A DNA stretch of 8,338 nucleotides from Clostridia bacterium (GTDB lineage Bacteria > Bacillota_E > RBS10-35 > JAJYVN01), in assembly GCA_027335545.1 (NCBI GenBank), contig DAHWHV010000422.1:1-8338 (forward strand), written 5' to 3'. The position numbers were made by a program, and so were the translations under genes. The notes below the pieces were generated by a model. The model had not been told where the DNA came from. It saw only the letters and a list, made by a program, of their open reading frames with translations, and did no database searches. Shown here piece after piece: positions 1-4,439 of the stretch; within the stretch, counting starts at the first letter, position 1, and each line of letters begins with the position of its first letter.

Positions 1-179
1 GACTGCTCGCCGAGGTACACCGGCGTGATCACGTTGGCTAGGGCCTCGGCCTGTCTGGGCGTCAGCCCCAGGGGGCTGTCCCAGGCCAGCGTGTCGGAGG
101 ACCATTGGTTGTTGACCGCCTTGTGGAAGAGGCGGACGATCAGGTCCTCCTCGTCGATCCTCGGGAAGAGGCGGATCAT
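1..179 (-). CDS. N-terminal fragment of a possible ferritin-like/R2-like diiron protein
   Basis: The first 59 codons of a minus-strand gene that runs off the left edge. The protein begins MIRLFPRIDEEDLIVRLF. It continues with an amphipathic stretch containing NNQWSSDTLAWDSPLGLT, then PRQAEALANVITPVYLGE. The pattern (Trp-rich segment, a short 'LT' turn, then a helix ending in a Glu that could be the first metal ligand) resembles the start of ferritin-like carboxylate-diiron proteins such as R2-type subunits and related oxidases. No second ligand motif is in the window, so the family call is tentative. The ATG at 177-179 is supported by AAGGGTGGGG just upstream. The gene lies 174 nt downstream of the HMG-CoA reductase gene on the same strand and could be cotranscribed, although a hairpin lies between them. 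Confidence 0.5.
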   Translation of the reverse strand, partial: MIRLFPRIDEEDLIVRLFHKAVNNQWSSDTLAWDSPLGLTPRQAEALANVITPVYLGEQ

Positions 180-294
180 CGGCCCCACCCTTTCTCCCCC
201 GGCAACGTACCGGGTCCCCTCGGTCGTGCCCCGCCGATCCCGGCATCCGCCCCGGGGCAGGCTTCGCCCTTGGGGCGCGCATTCCTCTGTGCGG

Positions 295-319
295 GGCCCG
301 CGGGCCGCTCACGCGGGCC
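295..319 (-). terminator. Candidate hairpin after the HMG-CoA reductase gene
   Basis: An 8-bp perfect inverted repeat (GGCCCGCG at 295-302, CGCGGGCC at 312-319, 9-nt loop) lies about 35 nt downstream of the reductase stop. There is no U-tract. Stem-loops without U-tracts after stop codons recur in this window, so a terminator or 3'-end stabiliser is possible. In sequence this GC-rich, an 8-bp stem could also arise by chance. Confidence 0.3.
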
Positions 320-326
320 GGGGCCG

Positions 327-358
327 CGCTCACGCGCTCACACGCTCACACGCTCAGA
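327..358. repeat. Four tandem 8-bp repeats spanning the reductase stop codon
   Basis: Four tandem octamers read CGCTCACG, CGCTCACA, CGCTCACA and CGCTCAGA on the plus strand. On the minus strand each contributes a TGA (complements at 354-356, 346-348, 338-340 and 330-332). Because 8 is not a multiple of 3, these stops fall in all three frames. The first is the functional stop of the HMG-CoA reductase gene. Confidence 0.85.
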
Positions 359-1739
359 GGAACGCCTGCAGCCTTCCCGGCTGGCTCTGCGTCCCGGGCC
401 CAGGGGAGGCCTCCGCCTCGTCGGCCTCCCCGTCCAGGGCCGACCGCCCGCGGAGTCCCCCACGCTCAAGGTGGGTCCGGTAGAAGTCCGCGCTGCCATT
501 GCTGGCCATCGCCGCCGCCGCGGAGATCTCCAGGCAGAGGGCCGTCGCCGCGACCACCTGCGCGAAGCGGTAGACCAATCCCGTCCCGTTACAGCCCAAC
601 ATGCGCAGCCACGCCTGCGCATGCGGCAGGACGGTGCCCCCGCCCACGGTCCCGACCTCCAGGCCGGGCAGCCGGATCGCCATGTGGGCCGAGTGCTCCA
701 GCAACTCGGCGCTGCTTTGGGCCATGCTGCTGGTGCCCACCATGCCCAGGTCCTGACCCGTCGCCGCGAAGACCGCCGCGATCGCCGAGGCGGGCGTGAA
801 CGCCGCGGACTGCATGCCGCTGGCGTGGCTCCCGTGGAGCCCGATCTGCTCGAGCGCCACGAGGTCCTCGCCGCTGCAACGCAGGTGGCGCCGCAACACG
901 CGCCCATCCAGCGTCGCCTCGGCTAGGACGGTCTTGCCGTGACCCTCCTGGAAGTACTGGTAGGACGGCTTCTTGTCGCCCCCCATGTTGGCCTCGAGAA
1001 TGACGCGTTCCACCCCGATGCCCGTCTCGGCGGCGCAGCGCGGGGACACGAACTCGTGGTTGAGGGCATGGGCGTTGCGCGTGATCATGTTCGGACCACA
1101 GGCGTCCCCCGTGGTGAAGCGATACAGGACGTGGCAGTGCCGCCCCAGCACGTGGGTGCGGACACCACGCAGCACGGCGTGGCGGCTCAGCAGCCCGACG
1201 CCGCTGGCACTGACCCGGTCCACCAGGGGGTTGGCGGGATCCGTGAGCCAGGCGCGCATGGCCGGCAGCGCCGCCTCCACCCAGGCGCCGAAGCGGACCG
1301 CTTGGCCCGCGTCGCGCAGCTGGAAACAACTGGCGCGGGTCATCCCGTCGGCCAGGACATAGGTGCGCACGCCGCCGGCGGCGCGCGTGGCGATCGCCCC
1401 GCGCTGCACGGAGGCGGCCAGGCCGCCCTCGGTCTGCGCCAACGGCACCAGGACCTCCAGAGACTCGCGCCCCTCTTCGACCACCGCCCCGCGCTCGTCC
1501 AGGCGGTAACGGCCCACGTCCACCAACATGGGACCGACCACCGACACGGGGATCGCCACATAGCCAGTCAGGCACTCCTGCACGCCGGCGAACTCTCGGC
1601 CCTGCCCCGGCAGGTCCCCGGGCAGGCGCAACGCCACCTCGTCCTCCGGCCGCCAGGCAGCGGCCTCGCGCACCGCGGCCTGCCGCACGGCGATGTCCGT
1701 GGGGGTATTCTTGCGGGGCCACGCCTTCGGTCGCGCCAA
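354..1739 (-). CDS. Hydroxymethylglutaryl-CoA reductase, class I-like
   Basis: A 461-residue protein with the motifs of HMG-CoA reductase, which makes mevalonate from HMG-CoA with two NAD(P)H, the committed step of the mevalonate isoprenoid pathway. Visible motifs: substrate-loop IPVSVVGP near 63-70; QTEGGLAASVQRG with Glu104; the nucleotide-binding TGDACGPNM around 210-218 (DAMGMNM in classical class I enzymes); GGDKKP with Lys256; ATGQD with Asp330; GTVGGGT near 363-369; and a C-terminal RTH with His423. Glu, Lys, Asp and His match the four catalytic residues known for this family. There is no membrane segment, so it should be cytosolic. The C-terminal catalytic helix is divergent (NGSADFYRTH), and about 38 low-complexity residues follow it. 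The start is TTG at 1737-1739, chosen because GGGAGG lies 7 nt upstream. It follows a long leader with its own promoter. The gene symbol (hmgA/mvaA) is left blank because the subclass is uncertain. Confidence 0.88.
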   Translation of the reverse strand: MARPKAWPRKNTPTDIAVRQAAVREAAAWRPEDEVALRLPGDLPGQGREFAGVQECLTGYVAIPVSVVGPMLVDVGRYRLDERGAVVEEGRESLEVLVPLAQTEGGLAASVQRGAIATRAAGGVRTYVLADGMTRASCFQLRDAGQAVRFGAWVEAALPAMRAWLTDPANPLVDRVSASGVGLLSRHAVLRGVRTHVLGRHCHVLYRFTTGDACGPNMITRNAHALNHEFVSPRCAAETGIGVERVILEANMGGDKKPSYQYFQEGHGKTVLAEATLDGRVLRRHLRCSGEDLVALEQIGLHGSHASGMQSAAFTPASAIAAVFAATGQDLGMVGTSSMAQSSAELLEHSAHMAIRLPGLEVGTVGGGTVLPHAQAWLRMLGCNGTGLVYRFAQVVAATALCLEISAAAAMASNGSADFYRTHLERGGLRGRSALDGEADEAEASPGPGTQSQPGRLQAFL

Positions 1740-1997
1740 CGATCGCCCTCCCAGCGGGGGTGTGCCGTGGGTGTGGGACCTCCCCCCGGGGAGGGCCCAA
1801 CGCCACCATCAGCCCCTGCTCTGCCGTCGCCCTGATCCCGCCGGGCGGGCCGGCGGGAGCCGCGCGCGCCCGCCCCCAAGGGGGTCGGTGCGCGGCTGGC
1901 GCAGCGGAGCCACAACGGGGCGGCCAGCCCGCTCAGGGTACCCGCGCCGGCCACGGCACCAAGACGGCAGCGAAGGCCGACCGGCGCCAGCCATCGC
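1740..1997 (-). promoter_or_regulatory. Long structured 5' leader of the HMG-CoA reductase gene
   Basis: About 258 nt separate the predicted transcription start from the TTG start codon, and no convincing ORF lies between. In transcript order I see stem-loops at 1894-1929 (7 bp, GGCTGGC/GCCAGCC, 22-nt loop), 1873-1884 (five C-G pairs around AA), 1836-1858 (8 bp, TCCCGCCG/CGGCGGGA) and 1775-1798 (long, one mismatch, ending about 35 nt before the start). None has a U-tract. I do not recognise a known riboswitch class. Stems of this size are common in very GC-rich DNA, so a regulatory role is inference. Confidence 0.4.
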
Positions 1998-2003
1998 CCA
2001 CTG

Positions 2004-2032
2004 ATTCTAGCCGCTGCGCCCCGCACTGCCAA
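2004..2032 (-). promoter_or_regulatory. Sigma-70-type promoter for the HMG-CoA reductase gene
   Basis: On the minus strand TTGGCA (2027-2032) is followed after exactly 17 nt by TAGAAT (2004-2009). Both hexamers are close to the TTGACA/TATAAT consensus with optimal spacing, which is notable in such GC-rich surroundings. The predicted transcription start is near 1997. The promoter faces the HMG-CoA reductase gene and lies after the end of the L,D-transpeptidase gene, so the reductase is probably its own transcription unit. Confidence 0.75.
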
Positions 2033-2258
2033 CCGTGGAGGGCAGGCGGCGCGGCGGCTGCACTGCGCGCCCGCGCGGGGCACATCCCTACCGAGAGGGT
2101 CCGAGCCGCCAGAGACGGAACGTCCCGGGCCTCCGGCAGCCCAGCAGCGGCTCGGCGGCCGCAGCCAGGCGGGACCGTACCGGCAGCGCCACACAGCCGC
2201 TCGGGTCACGGAGGGCAGCTACCGAACCCTCAGCCCGCCGGTAGGCTCCGAACCAGTT

Positions 2259-2287
2259 CCTTGAGGAGACGGCCGCCGTCGGCAAGG
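2259..2287 (-). terminator. Candidate terminator after the L,D-transpeptidase gene
   Basis: A nested inverted repeat about 30 nt downstream of the transpeptidase stop: outer CCTTG/CAAGG (2259-2263, 2283-2287) around an inner GACGG-CCG-CCGTC type stem (2268-2280). No U-tract follows. The rest of the stretch from here to the promoter at 2032 is GC-rich and shows no gene I can support. Confidence 0.35.
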
Positions 2288-2317
2288 ACCGGCGCCCCGT
2301 GGCCGGGGGTCCGCCCT

Positions 2318-3193
2318 TCAACCGGTGCCGCCGGGGGCGGGCGGGAGCGTGGGCCCGGGCCGCGGCGGTGGCGCTGGCACGGGCTGCCCCGACGGGGTCG
2401 GGCGCAGGGAGGGATCCGCGGACAGGGGCTGGAGCCCGAGGGCCTCCGCGGTGGCGAAGTCGACCACGCCCGTGGCGGGTAGGCCGTGCTCCGCCTGGAA
2501 GCGCTTGACGGCCTCCACCGCGGCGGAACCGTAGCGGCCGTTCTCCGGACCGACGGCGAAGCCCAGCGCGGCCAGACGGCGCTGCAGGGCCAGGACGTCG
2601 GAGCCGAGCAGCGTCGGCCAGATCACGCGGCGGACCTCGCCGAAGCGGGCAACAGCCGGCCCGCGGATGTCCACCGGCGTGCCCACCGCCACCAGGCGGT
2701 ACAGAGCCACCACGTCTCGATTGAACATGCGGACGCACCCATGCGAGGCCCAGGAGCCGATCGACCCCGGGTTGTTGGTCCCGTGGATGCCGTAAGTCCC
2801 CCATGGGATGCTCAGCTGCATCCAGCGCGCCCCGAAGGCTCCGCCCCACACCGCCTTGGCCTGGATCGCCCAGTGCCCGATCGGGGTCGGCGTGCCGGTC
2901 GTCCCGACCGCGACCGGCCAGGAGCGGTACAGCGCCCCGTCGGCGAACAGGAAGAGCCGGCGCTGGAGGGCGTCGATCACGATCTGCGGGCGCTGGCCGG
3001 CGAGGGGATTCGGACCTGGCGGCGCGGGGGGCGCCGCGGCGACCGCCTGACCGCCGGCGACGAAGCGCAGCAGGGACCAGGGGCTGTCGGCGGCACCGTG
3101 CGCGCAGCCAAGGGCGGCTGGCGGCAGCCCGAGCACCAGCGGCACCCAAATCGCCAGGGCCAGGGTGGTGCAGGCCCACAGACGCCAGGACAC
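2318..3193 (-). CDS. Secreted L,D-transpeptidase (YkuD domain) with C-terminal peptidoglycan-binding domain
   Basis: A 291-residue protein. Residues 1-31 form a signal peptide or membrane anchor (short basic N-terminus, hydrophobic LALAIWVPLVLG). The YkuD domain spans about 68-176, with IVIDALQRRLFLF at its start, His137 in YGIHGTNNPGSIG, and the catalytic signature SHGCVRM at 150-156 (Cys153). A PG_binding_1-like repeat follows at about 196-253 (LALQRRLAALGF, YGSAAVEAVKRFQ, GVVDFATAEALG). The last 30 or so residues are proline-rich. L,D-transpeptidases form 3-3 cross-links in peptidoglycan or attach proteins to it, outside the membrane. The start is the GTG at 3191-3193: AGGGGG lies about 7 nt upstream and the signal sequence begins there. 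The same frame stays open for a further 163 codons, but those translate repeat and non-coding sequence. A structured repeat element lies just upstream in the same orientation. Confidence 0.9.
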   Translation of the reverse strand: MSWRLWACTTLALAIWVPLVLGLPPAALGCAHGAADSPWSLLRFVAGGQAVAAAPPAPPGPNPLAGQRPQIVIDALQRRLFLFADGALYRSWPVAVGTTGTPTPIGHWAIQAKAVWGGAFGARWMQLSIPWGTYGIHGTNNPGSIGSWASHGCVRMFNRDVVALYRLVAVGTPVDIRGPAVARFGEVRRVIWPTLLGSDVLALQRRLAALGFAVGPENGRYGSAAVEAVKRFQAEHGLPATGVVDFATAEALGLQPLSADPSLRPTPSGQPVPAPPPRPGPTLPPAPGGTG

Positions 3194-3231
3194 CGCGCAC
3201 CCCCTCACGCACCGGACCGGCTGTTCAGCGG

Positions 3232-3393
3232 CGGTGCTGCAAGGGTCGGCTCTTGCAGCACCGTCTTCCGGATGCCGTGGTCCGAGTGCCCCGTGACCCA
3301 CTGCCCCCCTCGCGGCGCACGGCTCACCGCGGGTGAGCTTCGCTCCGCGGTGGTCCAAGGGCGGCCTGCTGCCTTTCGCAGCAGCATCCTGGG
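3232..3393 (-). repeat. Structured repeat element, copy 1 (full length)
   Basis: Read on the minus strand this element starts with CCCAGGA (3387-3393), followed by a 7-bp hairpin with a GAAAG loop (3366-3384) and an 8-bp stem CACCGCGG/CCGCGGTG (3325-3352) carrying an inner AGCGAAGCT mini-hairpin. The conserved core comes next, with GTGG/CCAC pairing around CGGG-GCA-CTCG, then CCG-GAAGA-CGG. It ends in a 12-bp perfect hairpin with an 8-nt loop (3232-3263). It aligns almost without gaps with the copy at 6074-6236: 43 of 54 positions match from AGTGGG to GCAAGAGC. Its end lies 38 nt before the transpeptidase start, so it may sit in that gene's 5' UTR. Confidence 0.75.
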
Positions 3394-3485
3394 GCCGCCC
3401 CGCCCCAGGCCGGGGCCGTCGGCTCGGTTCAGCAGTTGCCCGCCGGCGCCCCAACGTACGCGGACCCAGCCTCGCGCAGACCCCC

Positions 3486-3645
3486 GCGCAGGTGGGGCCG
3501 CAGCCCTGCGGCCTGACCCTCCCCCCGCGCAGGTGGGGCCGCAGCGCCTGCGGCCTGACCCCGCGCAGGTGGGGCCGCAGCCCTGCGGCCTGACCCTCCC
3601 CCCGCGCAGGTGGGGCCGCAGCGCCTGCGGCCTGACCCTCCCCCC
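3486..3645. repeat. Four-copy palindromic tandem repeat array
   Basis: Four direct repeats begin at 3486, 3527, 3563 and 3604 (units 41, 36, 41 and 42 nt), each starting GCGCAGGTGGGGCCGCAG. Units 1 and 3 are identical over 41 nt and contain GGCCGCAG-CC-CTGCGGCC. Units 2 and 4 contain GGCCGCAG-CGC-CTGCGGCC, so the array looks like a duplicated dimer. Each unit carries an 8-bp hairpin with a 2- or 3-nt loop. Degraded copies may flank it (around 3473 and at 3646). There are no unique spacers, so it is not a CRISPR array. A partial relative lies at 8202-8227. Confidence 0.9.
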
Positions 3646-3941
3646 GCGCGGCCGGCCTGGCGGGGCATGCTACGCGAGGCACGCCTGGTCTGGCGGCGCG
3701 GCGCGGCCGAGGGTGCCCCGGGATGGCCTGGGGGGGCGCTGCGGGGAAGCCTGGCGGCCACCGGACGCGACGGCGGTAGGCGCGAAAGAAGACTCTGGGC
3801 CTGCGCCCCCAACGCCTCCATCACTGACCGGCCGGGGTCGACGGTAGCCAGCCGATCCGGGGGGCGCTCGCTGGGTGGATCGGGGCTGCTCGCCGCAGGA
3901 GAGACGCCTCTGGCCGCAGCCACCCTGGGAGGCTGTCACAA
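3646..3941. other. Intergenic region with no supported gene
   Basis: This stretch between the palindromic array and the second copy of the structured element shows no gene I can support. A minus-strand open frame (3429-3923) runs into the repeat array, lacks a ribosome binding site and translates the repeats as low-complexity sequence. A potential long-range stem GGCTGC/GCAGCC (near 3885-3922) lies just before the structured element. No clear promoter for the downstream small gene was seen. Confidence 0.5.
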
Positions 3942-3986
3942 GGGGCAGTGGGGCGAGGAACTCGGACCACAGCATCCGGACGACGG
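3942..3986 (+). repeat. Structured repeat element, copy 2 (core only)
   Basis: The plus strand from GGGGCAGTGGGG to CCGGACGACGG matches the core of the copy at 3232-3393 at 40 of 45 aligned positions with one 2-nt gap. The GTGG/CCAC pairing, the inner CGAG-GAA-CTCG hairpin and the CCG-GACGA-CGG hairpin are kept. The upstream hairpins of the other copies are not recognisable in sequence, and the long terminal hairpin is absent. Instead the 3' end merges into the ribosome binding site of the small gene starting at 3998. Confidence 0.7.
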
Positions 3987-3997
3987 GGGTGTAGGAG

Positions 3998-4165
3998 ATG
4001 CCGGATCCCGATGAGGCGCCGCGCGAGACCCCGGAGCCGGCGACTGGCCCCGAGCCGTCGCCCGTGGAGGTCCAGCCAGAGGGGGACCTCCCCAAGGGCC
4101 CACCCCTGGTCGGAGAGGAAGTCCCCCACTGGCCGGACCCGCGGCTGTCGATCGACTTCTACTGA
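3998..4165 (+). CDS. Small acidic proline-rich protein, 55 residues, unknown function
   Basis: The frame runs from ATG (3998-4000) to TGA (4163-4165). The protein starts MPDPDEAPRETPEPATG and ends HWPDPRLSIDFY. It has 15 prolines and 13 acidic residues against 3 basic ones, unlike the Arg/Ala/Gly-rich translations of non-coding frames here. About 87% of codons end in G or C, the second positions are much less GC-rich, and the first positions are intermediate, as expected of a real gene in this genome. GGGGGTG (3985-3991) is a plausible Shine-Dalgarno sequence 6 nt before the ATG, and an in-frame TAG at 3992-3994 excludes a longer protein. There is no signal peptide or membrane segment. I do not recognise a family; it is probably a disordered cytoplasmic protein. 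It is the only plus-strand gene here and is convergent with the spermidine-synthase-like gene. Confidence 0.6.
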   Translation: MPDPDEAPRETPEPATGPEPSPVEVQPEGDLPKGPPLVGEEVPHWPDPRLSIDFY

Positions 4166-4391
4166 TGACTGCCTCGGCCGCATGAATGCCGCAGACGGCT
4201 GGCTGCCTCGGCCTGCGGGCTGCCTCGGAGCGATCGCCGTTTCTGTCTGCTCACTGCAGTTCTGACTCTGCTGCCGGCGAAGGCCCTCTCGCGGGGACCG
4301 CTTGGGGTCAGCCCTTCGGGCGCAGGAGGTTGCGGCAGGACCGCTACGCGCGCGTCGGGCCCTGTTGCCCCCACCTCGCCTGAAGCGCCAA
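4166..4391. other. Convergent intergenic region, no supported gene
   Basis: This stretch separates the small plus-strand gene from the end of the minus-strand spermidine-synthase-like gene. It is less GC-rich than its surroundings around 4240-4275. The 9-mer CTGCCTCGG occurs three times (4169-4177, 4203-4211, 4220-4228), and a small GCCC-TTC-GGGC hairpin lies near 4313. No promoter, RNA gene or credible ORF was identified. Confidence 0.5.
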
Positions 4392-4439
4392 GGGGATTCG
4401 CTGAGCGGGCGGCCACGGCCGCCCGCTCAGCGAATCCCC
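4392..4439. terminator. 23-bp perfect hairpin covering the stop codon, probable bidirectional terminator
   Basis: The arms 4392-4414 and 4417-4439 are perfect reverse complements of 23 bp with only AC between them (the loop would open to 4 nt or more in RNA). The stop codon of the minus-strand spermidine-synthase-like gene (4427-4429) is inside the right arm. On the minus strand the hairpin is followed by only TT, so it is not a classical U-tract terminator. Its place between convergent genes suggests it ends transcription from both sides or protects 3' ends. Confidence 0.65.

Noticed and set aside
1809..1994. 61-codon minus-strand ORF in the HMG-CoA reductase leader
   Set aside because: Its start falls at the predicted transcription start, no ribosome binding site can precede it, and it translates as Arg/Pro/Gly-rich sequence.
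3237..3330. Structured element as a peptide remnant (a 'GP-HPEDG' type peptide appears in one frame of all copies)
   Set aside because: Substitutions between copies fall on first and second codon positions as often as third, and copy 2 has a 2-nt gap. Stem pairing explains the conservation better.
3325..3393. T-box leader suggested by TTGGACCACCGCGGAGC
   Set aside because: The TGGNACCGCG T-box core is not matched, there is no U-tract terminator, and the downstream gene is not aminoacylation- or amino-acid-related.
3232..3393. c-di-AMP (ydaO/yuaA) riboswitch before a cell-wall gene
   Set aside because: The gene context would fit, but the conserved GGGGGACCCA- and GCTAACCTCGTA-type segments of that class are not present.
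3486..3645. CRISPR array
   Set aside because: Units are contiguous repeats with no unique spacers, and no cas genes are nearby.
3194..3682. N-terminal extension of the L,D-transpeptidase frame by up to 163 codons
   Set aside because: The extension translates the array and structured element. The GTG at 3193 has a good ribosome binding site and is followed at once by a signal peptide.
2486..3847. Plus-strand open frame (453 codons) across the transpeptidase and the repeat array
   Set aside because: It is antisense to the L,D-transpeptidase and then translates the palindromic repeats; no domain is visible.
3429..3923. Minus-strand frame of 164 codons beside the repeat array
   Set aside because: It has no ribosome binding site, only moderate third-position GC and an Ala/Pro/Arg-rich translation, and its second half is the repeat array read as protein.
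3942..3990. RNase P RNA suggested by GAGGAA...CGGACCAC
   Set aside because: The resemblance to GAGGAAAGTCCGGGC is partial, and the long conserved remainder of RNase P RNA is absent.
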